Shown here piece by piece: positions 7,480 through 16,797 of a DNA stretch of 39,545 bases. The DNA lies in NCBI GenBank assembly GCA_009928855.1, contig SABV01000006.1, positions 1 to 39,545 on the forward strand, in the 5' to 3' direction. The position numbers were made by a program, and so were the translations under genes. Each line of letters opens with the position of its first letter. Within the stretch, counting starts at the first letter, position 1. Source of the stretch: Erysipelotrichia bacterium (lineage in GTDB: Bacteria > Muiribacteriota > Ozemobacteria > Ozemobacterales > Ozemobacteraceae). The notes under the pieces were generated by a model. That model saw only the letters and a list, made by a program, of their open reading frames with translations, was not told the origin of the DNA and searched no databases.

Positions 7480-8508
7480 TTATTGCTTCGAATCTGCGGC
7501 AACAACCTTTGGAATAGAATAGACGCATAAAACATAATTTTTATCATCGGTATAGTAGCCCATTATTCTGCCATCTGGGCAAACAACACGCTTTCTGGGC
7601 AGATCGGGAGCAAGAAATGGCACGGTAAGCACATCGAGTTCGCCAAGATTTTTACCTTCATTTGAACAACGATACAAACGATCGCGGTAAATATTGCCAT
7701 TATTGTCGCAAGCAACCAGGTTTAAATAAATGTTTCCGGCCGCGTCTTTACCAAGAATTTTTCCGCCAACGTATCTCACGCCCTCATGTTCTTCAGTATA
7801 GGGAAAGCTTGCCAACACTACCTGGGTGGCTGGCGAAGCCACTGTGCGCAAATAAAGCTCGGCCAGTCGTTCGTCAATCTTCAACCCTATAAGAGTGCCA
7901 CTCGCATCACCATAAAGGCTCAACGTCTCGTCACACACATACTGTTCTTTAATTTCGCCATTGCTGCCAAAACGCAATATAGCCTGCATAATCGGGTGAT
8001 CAATAAGCAGATCGCCATCTGGTGAAAACTCTATCGAGTTAGCGCTGTTAAAACCTTCTATTTCAGATATTCTTTTACCGTCTGCGCCAGCCTGGTAAAC
8101 ATAGCCCGTTACTGCATTCAAAAACGCGAACGAACCGTCTGGGGCGACTGCAAAATCTTTTACCACCTGACCAAAATCCGTCAATGACACCGAGCGCTCA
8201 ACTTTGCCATCCGGCGTAAAAAGCTTCAGCAATCCATTGAGTGAATCAAGCACCCAGACTTTACCGCCATCAACCATTCTAAACGCCCACGGAACGCCTT
8301 CGCTTGTCACATCAGGATCTTCGTTACAACCACCAACATTCGCAAGCTCTTTCCCAAATGGGATTTTAAGATAGACGTCTGCCTGAGAGGCAGCAAACAT
8401 GCTCTTGTGGTAGTTTAGCGCGTTTATCATTTTAAACTCAGGCTCTGATGCGCCCGCCACAAGCACAGAGAAAACCAGCACACATATCAGTGTTATTTTC
8501 TTAAGCAT
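7480..8508 (-). CDS. exported beta-propeller-like (NHL/six-blade type) protein of unknown function
   Basis: About 342 aa. The N-terminus has a signal peptide (KKITLICVLVFSVLVAGAS). The rest contains repeated propeller-blade signatures: VLDSLNGLLKLFTPDGKV, DFAVAPDGSFAFLN, IEFSPDGDLLIDHP and ILRFGSNGEIKE, each a strand pair with a turn. This resembles NHL or 6-bladed propellers that act as binding scaffolds outside the cytoplasm. No catalytic motif is recognisable. The ORF starts at 8514, but the third-codon ATG (8508) has AGGA at better spacing. It lies 25-32 bases downstream of the SH3/M23 peptidase gene and probably shares its transcript, which hints at an envelope role. I do not recognise a named family. 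Confidence 0.8.
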   Translation of the reverse strand: MLKKITLICVLVFSVLVAGASEPEFKMINALNYHKSMFAASQADVYLKIPFGKELANVGGCNEDPDVTSEGVPWAFRMVDGGKVWVLDSLNGLLKLFTPDGKVERSVSLTDFGQVVKDFAVAPDGSFAFLNAVTGYVYQAGADGKRISEIEGFNSANSIEFSPDGDLLIDHPIMQAILRFGSNGEIKEQYVCDETLSLYGDASGTLIGLKIDERLAELYLRTVASPATQVVLASFPYTEEHEGVRYVGGKILGKDAAGNIYLNLVACDNNGNIYRDRLYRCSNEGKNLGELDVLTVPFLAPDLPRKRVVCPDGRIMGYYTDDKNYVLCVYSIPKVVAADSKQ

Positions 8509-8539
8509 TTGCATATCCTGTTTTTTCCTTTTTAATGAT

Positions 8540-9538
8540 TTAAGGCAAGGGCAACCCGGCAGATCTCGGATTAACGTAGTTGCCGTTCAATTTAAGACCA
8601 AAATGCAAATGGGCACCAGTCGTGTATATGCCGGTATTATCAGACTTAGCGATTTCCTGGCCCATACTTACTCTCTGACCCTGCGTTACAGTGCTTTTCT
8701 GGAGATGGCAATAGAAAGATTCATAGCCGTTGTCGTAGCGAACTTTGATATAGTTGCCGCCGCCTGATTCAAAAGCAACAGCCACAACCGTTCCATCGCC
8801 AAGGGCATTCAGACGGGTTCCGCTCGGCACTGGCAGATCTATACCGTTATGCATTGTATATTGGCCCGTAGTTGGATGCTTGCGCATTCCATACTCTGAG
8901 CTTGCATAAGAGGGCATCGGACTGCAGGGTGCTGCGCCAAAACGGCCGCTTCCCGTAGTTACTGATGGATCTGTATTTTCAGATTCGGTTTTAACATTCA
9001 TCTGCCAGGGGTATATTACTGGAACCTGCCCTGCCGGAGCCCCGGGCGATTCGACATAGTTAGAATGAATAAAGGCAATCTGCCCATTGTGGGCAATACG
9101 ATACCATGCCCCGACACGATCGATAATTTTAACCACATCACCTTCGTGAAAGCTGTCTATAACAGTGCCCCACGGGCTGCTTCTCACGTTCAGGCTCGTA
9201 TCTACACGAACTGTACCATAAGTAATTTTTTTTACAGTATTCTTCTTGTCGCCTGACGATTTATCGCCGGTCACCGTCTTTTCAGACTCTTCAACAAGCT
9301 TTTCGTTTTCGGTAACGGTCTCAGTGGTGCCATCGTCATTTTTAATTACGACAGTCACCATGGCATCTTCAACTTTTATTTCTTTGACTTCACCAAACTT
9401 CTTTTTGTAGGTATCACCGACAAGATACAGATCCTTTTCCTCAAATGGATTAGCTGCATACAGGCCAGCATTAGCAAAAACACATAAAAACACGCAGGCC
9501 GCAACAAATATTGCCAGACAAAAAAATGTTTTTTTCAT
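8540..9538 (-). CDS. exported SH3-domain M23 peptidase (LytM/endopeptidase-like)
   Basis: A 332-aa protein. A signal peptide spans about residues 1-28. A charged, low-complexity region follows (about 40-105, KKxxDGTTET type). A bacterial SH3 domain (about 108-165) has LNVRSSPWGTVI and WYRIAHNGQIAFI. A C-terminal M23 zinc peptidase domain (about 215-330) shows both ligand motifs, HNGIDLP and the HLHFG pair, plus YGMRKHPTTGQYTMH. All expected metal ligands are present, so it is predicted to be an active peptidoglycan endopeptidase in the periplasm rather than a degenerate activator such as EnvC/NlpD. It is the first gene of a two-gene minus-strand unit. A GAGGGG ribosome-binding site precedes the ATG. 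Confidence 0.92.
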   Translation of the reverse strand: MKKTFFCLAIFVAACVFLCVFANAGLYAANPFEEKDLYLVGDTYKKKFGEVKEIKVEDAMVTVVIKNDDGTTETVTENEKLVEESEKTVTGDKSSGDKKNTVKKITYGTVRVDTSLNVRSSPWGTVIDSFHEGDVVKIIDRVGAWYRIAHNGQIAFIHSNYVESPGAPAGQVPVIYPWQMNVKTESENTDPSVTTGSGRFGAAPCSPMPSYASSEYGMRKHPTTGQYTMHNGIDLPVPSGTRLNALGDGTVVAVAFESGGGNYIKVRYDNGYESFYCHLQKSTVTQGQRVSMGQEIAKSDNTGIYTTGAHLHFGLKLNGNYVNPRSAGLPLP

Positions 9539-9618
9539 ATAGCCCCTCGACTGTACAGAATTACATAACTATACTCCCATTTTAAGAATTAGTTTTCAAC
9601 TGGCGGAATTTGCTTTTC

Positions 9619-9647
9619 TTGAAATGATTGGCAGAAAAGTTTATAAT
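9619..9647 (+). promoter_or_regulatory. strong sigma70-type promoter of the GAF signalling operon
   Basis: TTGAAA (9619-9624), a 17-base spacer and a consensus TATAAT (9642-9647). The -10 ends 55 bases before the TTG start of the SpoIIE-phosphatase gene. No other good promoter is seen until the terminator at 20225, so it may drive all five genes. Confidence 0.8.
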
Positions 9648-9702
9648 CCGCTTTATTGAAGCTTTGCAGAGTTAAAAAATCGAAGTTTGTTCGGAGTTTG
9701 TA

Positions 9703-12474
9703 TTGAAAACAGCATTTCTTGATGTATTGACCGAACTGGAGGGGACCTCACCCTACTCTGAACTCGCAGATAAAAATCTCGATCTGCTCTGCAGATTCAA
9801 AGATTATCTAGGAATCGGCCTGCGCTTTTACACCGGAGAAGCAGAAACCTGGCGTCAGTTTAAACTTCATAAAGCACATAATCTTGACATAGCCGGTCTG
9901 TGCGACTTTTCAAAGAATGAACTTCCGGATAGCCCTGCCAACATTCTGCAACAATCATTAAACGGCAAAAATTATTCAGTGATAATCAGCCCCTATTTTG
10001 TGGGCACCTCGCATTTGGCAGATCTTATTCTGATTCTCACCCAAGACACGGATTATTCACTTGAAGAATGGCATCTCTTCGCCGACTGCATGGCTGAACG
10101 TATTTGTGCCAAATTTCTTTTTCCTCTTCATCTGATAAGCAGTCACCTTGAAAATTCGGAGCGTCTTTTGCTTTTCATGAGAGAAACTCAGACGCTTCTC
10201 AACACAAACAGGTATGTAGAAGCCCTTGCGCCGGGCTTTGAAAAACGCCAGGCAGAGCTGTGGTTCAATGATGACAGCCCTATTTTAACGGCTTTTTTGA
10301 CCAAATTGCAAAGAGAGTTTAATCTTTATGCCGTTTTTCTCGTTCAGCAGGCAGCTCCCGGATTTTGTAACCAGATAACAGTTGCAGCAATAAATGATAC
10401 AGAAGACCCTGACGCCAGCATACAGGAAATGATCGACACGGCAATGCAACATGACCTGCAAAAGGAACAGGAACAGGCAATCATTTCAAAATCACTGTTA
10501 AAAACAGGAAAAAGCGAATTCAGGCACGAGGCACCAATTCCCTTATTATTCTCATGTATGGCCGGCGGAGTTACCTATGGGCATCTCGGTCTCTCACTGC
10601 CAAGTCGGCATGTTTACCGCCACATTGGTCATCGGGCCAAGCTTCTGCCAATGCTCGCCAATCAGCTGGGGCTTTATTTCAGCCACTTTTACCAGTTGCG
10701 CAAAGAAGCTCTGCAGATACGAATGCTGCAGCAGATAAACCAGACATGCAATCTTATTAACGCATCTGTAAATATTGGCGCGATACTTTTCAAACTGGTC
10801 GAAAGTCTCAATTATCTTTTTGGGCAGTATTCGGGTGCGATCCTGATGTTTGAAAAAGAAACCTCCGAACTCGAGGTCGTAAATTATCTGGGGGGTGAGA
10901 TTCCCAAAGATTTTGATCTGCATTCGATCATCAACACTCCCGGTCCACTCCTTGACGCAATAAGTGAAGGCTCAGCCTTTGACAACCGTGATGGCCGACA
11001 TGATCTGCCAATTCGTTATATTTTGCCACTCGCTACCAACCCGAATGCGCTAGATATAAATTCTAATCAGCCATCGAGATCACTGGGCTGCGTTGTTCTT
11101 TTTGACTCAAAACTCAATCAATATCTTTCAGAAGACACTCTGCACACACTTTTGACAATTCTACTCAGTGGTATAAGCGCTGCACTGCAGAGCGCCTGTA
11201 ACTACGAAGAAAAGCTTGATACCATAAGAGCCCTCGAAGGCATGATGGGAAAACTCTCCGACACAGATAAGCTTCTCGATGAGATGATATCAATCATCAG
11301 ACGCCTTCTTAACGTCAACCGCATATCTTATCTTGAGCTCGATGAAACGGGAAAATATCTGCACATCAAAAAAAGCTATGGCCTGCCGGCGGGTATTATG
11401 GAAAAAACCAAAATTCCCATCGGCGAAGAAATTTCTGGACATGTTGCCAAAGAAGGTCATTCATACCGCATTGACAACATTGAATCTGAAGGCGTCTTCA
11501 AGAAACGTTCCCTGGAAGACTATCTAAACCGTTCGCTGCTTTCGGTTCCGCTTATCAGAAATCGTGAAACCCGCGACAGCAAGGTTATTGGCGTAATAAA
11601 CGTCAACAACAAAAACAATGGGATGACTTTTACTTTTCAAGACCAGGAGCTGCTTGAAGCAATTGCGCACCTGGTGGTAACAGCCATTGAAAACGTCAGA
11701 TTGCTTGAAGAAGAGAGCGAAAAAAAGCTTTTTGAACGTCAGCTCAACGATGCTCGCGACATTCAAATGTCATTGATGCCAAAAACATTTGTCGATATGC
11801 CTGCCAGCATTGATATTTTTGGCAAGAGCATACCGGCAAGACAGATCGGCGGCGATTTTTTCGACATTCTCAGTCTGGACGACGGAAGATTGCTTATAGT
11901 GCTTGGCGACGTTTCGGGCAAAGGCATGCCAGCAGCAATTCTTATGGCTGTCACCAGGATGATTATCAGAGGCGTGGTGCAGAATAACTCTGACCTGGTT
12001 TCAATCATTGAGACTGTCAACGACAGACTGACCCGTGAACTTGATTCATACCATTTTGTAACCCTGCAACTGGTGGCGATAGACCCCCGGACAGGCGATT
12101 GTGAAATGTCTTCAGCCGGCCATGGCCCTCTAACTGTATATCTGCAGGGGGCGCTCCAACAAATAGAGACCAGAAGTGGCCCACCGCTCGGCATGGCTGG
12201 CATCGTCGGAGTTTATCACAAAAGTTCTTTTTTGATGACAGCCGGAGACACTTTGATAATGTATACTGATGGGCTTTCTGAAGAGCGTTCGCCGGCAGGT
12301 GAAATGTTCGGAACTGATCGCATCAACAGCCTGATGGAGAAGCACAGCGATTCGACCACAGCCAGAGATCTCACAGAAACGCTCATTGCCACGGTAGAAA
12401 ACTGGCGAGATGCTGCCGAGGCTCATGATGATCTGACTGTGCTCAGTCTCAAATTTAAAGGAATATCAGCATGA
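9703..12474 (+). CDS. multi-GAF protein with C-terminal SpoIIE/PP2C serine phosphatase domain (RsbU-like)
   Basis: A 923-aa protein with no signal peptide or membrane segment. The first ~340 residues include divergent GAF-like folds. A second GAF-like region spans about 345-500, and a clear GAF domain about 510-670 (IGEEISGHVAKEG...VIGVINVNNK). A short helix (FERQLNDARDIQMSLMPK, from 677) links to a SpoIIE-type PP2C domain. Its metal-binding motifs are intact: GGDFFD (716-721), GDVSGKG (735-741), YTDGLSEE (854) and HDDLTV (908). Such proteins dephosphorylate anti-sigma-factor antagonists in partner switching, but no STAS or RsbW-like gene lies in the window, so the target is unknown. TTG start with GGAG 7 bases upstream; ATGA overlap with the next gene. 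Confidence 0.92.
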   Translation: MKTAFLDVLTELEGTSPYSELADKNLDLLCRFKDYLGIGLRFYTGEAETWRQFKLHKAHNLDIAGLCDFSKNELPDSPANILQQSLNGKNYSVIISPYFVGTSHLADLILILTQDTDYSLEEWHLFADCMAERICAKFLFPLHLISSHLENSERLLLFMRETQTLLNTNRYVEALAPGFEKRQAELWFNDDSPILTAFLTKLQREFNLYAVFLVQQAAPGFCNQITVAAINDTEDPDASIQEMIDTAMQHDLQKEQEQAIISKSLLKTGKSEFRHEAPIPLLFSCMAGGVTYGHLGLSLPSRHVYRHIGHRAKLLPMLANQLGLYFSHFYQLRKEALQIRMLQQINQTCNLINASVNIGAILFKLVESLNYLFGQYSGAILMFEKETSELEVVNYLGGEIPKDFDLHSIINTPGPLLDAISEGSAFDNRDGRHDLPIRYILPLATNPNALDINSNQPSRSLGCVVLFDSKLNQYLSEDTLHTLLTILLSGISAALQSACNYEEKLDTIRALEGMMGKLSDTDKLLDEMISIIRRLLNVNRISYLELDETGKYLHIKKSYGLPAGIMEKTKIPIGEEISGHVAKEGHSYRIDNIESEGVFKKRSLEDYLNRSLLSVPLIRNRETRDSKVIGVINVNNKNNGMTFTFQDQELLEAIAHLVVTAIENVRLLEEESEKKLFERQLNDARDIQMSLMPKTFVDMPASIDIFGKSIPARQIGGDFFDILSLDDGRLLIVLGDVSGKGMPAAILMAVTRMIIRGVVQNNSDLVSIIETVNDRLTRELDSYHFVTLQLVAIDPRTGDCEMSSAGHGPLTVYLQGALQQIETRSGPPLGMAGIVGVYHKSSFLMTAGDTLIMYTDGLSEERSPAGEMFGTDRINSLMEKHSDSTTARDLTETLIATVENWRDAAEAHDDLTVLSLKFKGISA

Positions 12475-14597
12475 ACAGCCACGAACACCTTGAAGTTCTT
12501 GAATTTCATGCCAGTCTTGCAGAAAAAACAGCCAATGCCGCCGATCTGCATTTGCTGGTTGAATCAATAATCGCCGAGGCGGTTGCATTCATGAACGCAA
12601 GTTCAGGCTCTATCATGGTTTTTGACAATGAGGAGAGCTGTCTTAAGCTTTACATATCTGCTCACCACCCGGGTCTAAAACATGGCAAGACTCATGGTCC
12701 GGTGGCTAAATTACCACCCGACCGCGGAATAGCCGGACAGGTGTTTTCGAGCGGAAATGCCATAATTGTAGAAGACATGCAAAAAAATACAGAGCAGTTA
12801 AATTTGCAGGGCAGAAATGACAGCGGTTCGTTTTTATCAATGCCATTGAAGTTCAATCAACGCATCATTGGCGTCATGAACTTTAATCGCTCAATAAAAT
12901 ATCCGGGTTTTACCGCTGACGATCTTAAAAAGCTCAGTTCTGTAGACACACTTATTGCCGGCCTTATAGACAAAGAACACATGCTTGAAACCATCGAAGA
13001 GAACAGGCGCGAAATCGCCGGTCTTTACGCCATGTCGACCATTCTTTCTGAAACAAATGATTTTACCGGGCGTCTCGAAGAATTTCTTACCAAGCTCTCA
13101 GAGCGACTTTCATTGGAAAGGTCTGCCGTAATCTGCATGAATTCGCTCACCGGGGGCGGGCTTGAAGGAATGAATGATGGAAACAATTTTGAGATTCTCG
13201 CCGCGCATAAGCTCAAAACTACGCAATTGCAGAAAATGTTCGGAGCCGTTTCTTCAAGGCTTAAGCGCCAGCTTTTAAGGCCATTATCAACTTTAAGCAG
13301 CGATGAAGAAATACAAACACCACTGACTTTAACTTTCGAAGAAAACGGCAGCACACGTGAGCTTTTCTGTTTGCCGCTTGTAGTCGAAGGACAACCGTCA
13401 CACATGTTGCTTGTCAGCCGCAAGTATCTTTCGGAAGATGCAGAGCAGGCCAGAAAGCATTATCGTTTTCTTTACCTGATTTCACAAAATCTCAGTATGG
13501 CCATTGCCCGTGAAAACATGCTGAAAAGAATCCGCGAAGACCAGGAAATTCTTCTTGAAAACGCGACACGCAATCGCATTTTTCTTGAAATCAGCAAAGA
13601 TCTCGCATCGACACTTGATCCATACACAATTTTACAAAAAGCATTTGACCAGTTTCGCAAGGTCATATCGTTTACCTCTATCTCGATCATGCTTTTCGAC
13701 GATCTTGACAACACTTACCGCCTGATAGTTCAGCCGGGGGAGCCGATATCTGTCAAATTTCAGAAGAAACTCGCCGAGACAGTTTTTGATGTTTTCAGTG
13801 ATTATCCGGCAGACCCGCCTCTTAAAGCCGAGAATTTTCACAAACCGGTATTTTTTAACCCGCAAACACAGACGAGTAAACCGGTTAACGATTTCAAACA
13901 TTCTCTGCATCTCCCGATTATCATCACCGAAAAGGTCAGGGGTCTTATTCACCTTGCGCGCAAAGATAACAGGCCCTTCAGCAAACACGAACTCGACATC
14001 ACATCACAATTCACCGGAATTTTTATAACAAGCATAAAAAATGCGCTGATACACAAGCGCACAGAAAAGCTCGCTTTTACAGACCCTCTCACCGAGCTTT
14101 TTAACCACCGCTACTTTCAAGAAACACTGGCACACGAATTTATAAGAGCGAAACGTTATTCTAAGCCTCTCTCGCTGATGGTCATCGATATAGATTTTTT
14201 CAAAAAGTTCAATGATTCCTACGGACATCTGGTTGGAGACAAGGTGTTAAGGCATGTTGCAGCTATTTTCAAAAATTCTGTACGTGAACAAATCGATACT
14301 GTTGCACGTTATGGGGGGGAAGAATTCGCAGTAGTGCTGCCAGAAACAGCGATAGATGGCGCCTGGCGGTTCGCAGAACGCATCAGGGCTTCGGTAGAAG
14401 CATCAAGAATTCAGGAAGGCGACATGCAACTCTCTGTTACCCTGTCTATAGGTGTCGCCAGCACACTGGTCACGCACTGTGAAAAAACTTCGGACCTGAT
14501 TGAAGCTGCCGATATTGCGCTTTATCGGGCAAAAGACAATGGGCGAAACCAGGTTATAAAATACGACGAAAGCCAGTTAAAAAATGCCAAAAAATAA
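12471..14597 (+). CDS. multi-GAF diguanylate cyclase (GGDEF)
   Basis: A 708-aa soluble protein. Three GAF-type regions occupy about 15-170 (with RGIAGQVFSSGNAIIVEDM), 190-350 and 370-530. They are followed by a GGDEF domain from about 535 (DPLTELFNHRYFQETL, then RYGGEEF with GGEEF at 615-619). The catalytic loop is intact, so c-di-GMP synthesis is predicted. The position of the inhibitory RxxD site reads EQID, so the arginine of the canonical I-site is missing and product inhibition may be absent. There is no EAL domain. Its start overlaps the phosphatase gene by 4 bases and its end overlaps the HD-GYP gene by 14 bases, indicating tight co-expression. The GAF ligands are unknown. Confidence 0.93.
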   Translation: MNSHEHLEVLEFHASLAEKTANAADLHLLVESIIAEAVAFMNASSGSIMVFDNEESCLKLYISAHHPGLKHGKTHGPVAKLPPDRGIAGQVFSSGNAIIVEDMQKNTEQLNLQGRNDSGSFLSMPLKFNQRIIGVMNFNRSIKYPGFTADDLKKLSSVDTLIAGLIDKEHMLETIEENRREIAGLYAMSTILSETNDFTGRLEEFLTKLSERLSLERSAVICMNSLTGGGLEGMNDGNNFEILAAHKLKTTQLQKMFGAVSSRLKRQLLRPLSTLSSDEEIQTPLTLTFEENGSTRELFCLPLVVEGQPSHMLLVSRKYLSEDAEQARKHYRFLYLISQNLSMAIARENMLKRIREDQEILLENATRNRIFLEISKDLASTLDPYTILQKAFDQFRKVISFTSISIMLFDDLDNTYRLIVQPGEPISVKFQKKLAETVFDVFSDYPADPPLKAENFHKPVFFNPQTQTSKPVNDFKHSLHLPIIITEKVRGLIHLARKDNRPFSKHELDITSQFTGIFITSIKNALIHKRTEKLAFTDPLTELFNHRYFQETLAHEFIRAKRYSKPLSLMVIDIDFFKKFNDSYGHLVGDKVLRHVAAIFKNSVREQIDTVARYGGEEFAVVLPETAIDGAWRFAERIRASVEASRIQEGDMQLSVTLSIGVASTLVTHCEKTSDLIEAADIALYRAKDNGRNQVIKYDESQLKNAKK

Positions 14598-16785
14598 AAC
14601 AGGACAAACAGCTTCTGTCGAGTCCACTTTTGCGCGACTTTCTCGCCTTTCTGACATCTCGATGGCTCTATCGTCGGGCATTGAGTTGAATGATCTGCTT
14701 AAAGCCATGGCTAAAAATGTGAAAGAAGCGATATCTGCAGAAGAGGTTTATTTCATGCTGCTGGATCGTGGAACATTTGAGCTCTGCTTTACTGCACACA
14801 GCGGTTCTAAACGAGTGCGCCCTGCCAAAATCAGATGTCTTGACCGCCGGACGATTATCAATTCTGAAGAAGAATTTGGTTTTGCCCCCTGTTCTGACGA
14901 AATGCAGCCGACCTCACCAGAACACGAGATAACTGGTGAAGCCCTGTTGCTTCGCAATGCCTTTTTCAGCAGGCAACGACTGCTCTATTCAGGTGAAATG
15001 CATGATCCGCTGTTCAAAGACACTGCCTTCAACTCTGCCATAATAATTCCGCTCATGACCAACACGCAATGTGTGGGCCTAATGGTAGTCGGCAATATTT
15101 CTAAAAAAACACCGTTCACGGCAAACGATCTTGAAGAAGCTACTGTTTTTGCCAATCTTGCCGCAATGAAAATAGAACATAGCGGACTCTTGTCTGAACG
15201 CGAAAACCGCATTAGAGAGATGGAAAAGCTTAATGTGCTTGCTAAAAGATTTTCATCTGTACAGACCCTGGAAGGCTTGATCGGGCTATCTTTTGAATAC
15301 CTGGCGCAATTGATTCAACACGATCTTGGTATCGTGTGCATTTACAAGGACGATGAAGAAACCAGGTATTTCGTATCGCGCCTGCCGCTGGCCCCTGCCA
15401 GTCTCGACAGTCTTACCGGGCACATTGATGACATCAGTTTCAAAATACGCGGTCACACAGCGCGCATAACCCGTTGCCAACAGTTATTTTTGCAGGGGCA
15501 AAATACGATTGGAATGGAAAAGGTTTTTAGACGTAAGGTTCAGTCTTTTATGACGGTTCCTCTCACCGTACAGGGCAAAAACATTGGCTTGATAAATCTT
15601 TCTGCCACACGCCAGAAAGCTTTTAACCGGGAACATTTAAGAACTTTCACCACTCTCTCAAACCTGCTTGCCACAGCGATAGAAAATGTTAAAATCAGGC
15701 TCTACCTCGAACGCCGCATTGATGAAATTTCTGTGCTGTTTGAAATTTCGCAATCAATAACCTCCACTCTACTTCTGGATGAAGTTCTTGATTCGATTGT
15801 CAATTTTTCGATGGAAATGATGAATGCCCTCAGATGCGAACTCAGATTGCTGGACTCAACAGGTGAATTGCTTGAAGTAAGGGCATCCCGTGGCCTGTCT
15901 AAGTCGTTTCTTTCTTCAACTGCCATAAAAGTAGGCGAAGGTATTATCGGAAACTGTTTTTTGCAGCGTTTGCCCATTTCTGTTATAGATGCCCGCAAAG
16001 ACCCGCGTACCAAATACACCACCCTGATAAAGCGCGAAAAACTTGCAGGTCTGCTGGCTGTGCCAATAGTGCAAAGAGGTCGTCCCATAGGTGTAATCAC
16101 GATCTATACAAGCAAGCCTCGCGATTTTTCTCAGGATGAAATAGACCTGCTTTCTACATTCGCTTCTCAAGCCAGCATTGCGATAGAAAACGCGCAGCTT
16201 TATGCAGAGATGAAGAGACAGTATCTCTCAATGGTGATGGCTCTGGCCGCGGCCATTGAAGCAAAAGATTCTTACACACATGGCCATAGCACAAAAGTCA
16301 TGGAATACGCAGTAAAGATAGGCATTGAGCTTGGCTTAAGCGAAGAAGAAATTGAAACCGTCCGCTATGCGGGTTTGCTGCATGATATAGGTAAAATCGG
16401 AGTCAAGGATGTTATTCTTGCCAAAGAAGGCAGACTAACCGAAGAAGAAGTTTCTGAACTGCATCGTCACCCAGAATACGGTGCCAGCATCATGGAAAGA
16501 GTTGAAATTCTCAAAGAAATAGCGCCACTGACACTCTATCATCATGAACGTTATGACGGAAACGGCTATCCGTTGGGACTCAAAGGCGAACAAATACCTT
16601 TGGGCGCAAGAATACTTGCCGTTGCCGACACTTATGATGCCATGATTGCTGATCGCCCTTATCGCAAAGCATTCCCGTTTGACTATGTAAAACAGGAAAT
16701 GAAAAAGGCTGCAGGCAGTCAGCTTGACCCTCAAATAGTTAAAATTTTCTTTGAAATTCTAAAACGCGAAAACATTGAAAAATAA
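14584..16785 (+). CDS. multi-GAF HD-GYP phosphodiesterase
   Basis: A 733-aa protein with GAF-type regions at about 20-200, 220-385 and 390-545, the last with VGEGIIGNCFLQRLPISV. A complete HD-GYP domain follows (550-733). Its motifs are HGHSTKVMEYA, LLHDIGKIG (HD at 600-601), HHERYDGNGYP (653-663) and VADTYDAM. HD-GYP proteins hydrolyse c-di-GMP to GMP using two or three metals. This is the degradative partner of the GGDEF protein encoded immediately upstream. The ATG lies within the end of that gene (14-base overlap) and has no clear ribosome-binding site, suggesting coupled translation. Substrate is assigned by family; some related domains also act on cGAMP. Confidence 0.93.
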   Translation: MPKNKTGQTASVESTFARLSRLSDISMALSSGIELNDLLKAMAKNVKEAISAEEVYFMLLDRGTFELCFTAHSGSKRVRPAKIRCLDRRTIINSEEEFGFAPCSDEMQPTSPEHEITGEALLLRNAFFSRQRLLYSGEMHDPLFKDTAFNSAIIIPLMTNTQCVGLMVVGNISKKTPFTANDLEEATVFANLAAMKIEHSGLLSERENRIREMEKLNVLAKRFSSVQTLEGLIGLSFEYLAQLIQHDLGIVCIYKDDEETRYFVSRLPLAPASLDSLTGHIDDISFKIRGHTARITRCQQLFLQGQNTIGMEKVFRRKVQSFMTVPLTVQGKNIGLINLSATRQKAFNREHLRTFTTLSNLLATAIENVKIRLYLERRIDEISVLFEISQSITSTLLLDEVLDSIVNFSMEMMNALRCELRLLDSTGELLEVRASRGLSKSFLSSTAIKVGEGIIGNCFLQRLPISVIDARKDPRTKYTTLIKREKLAGLLAVPIVQRGRPIGVITIYTSKPRDFSQDEIDLLSTFASQASIAIENAQLYAEMKRQYLSMVMALAAAIEAKDSYTHGHSTKVMEYAVKIGIELGLSEEEIETVRYAGLLHDIGKIGVKDVILAKEGRLTEEEVSELHRHPEYGASIMERVEILKEIAPLTLYHHERYDGNGYPLGLKGEQIPLGARILAVADTYDAMIADRPYRKAFPFDYVKQEMKKAAGSQLDPQIVKIFFEILKRENIEK

Positions 16786-16797
16786 ACGCACAGCTCA

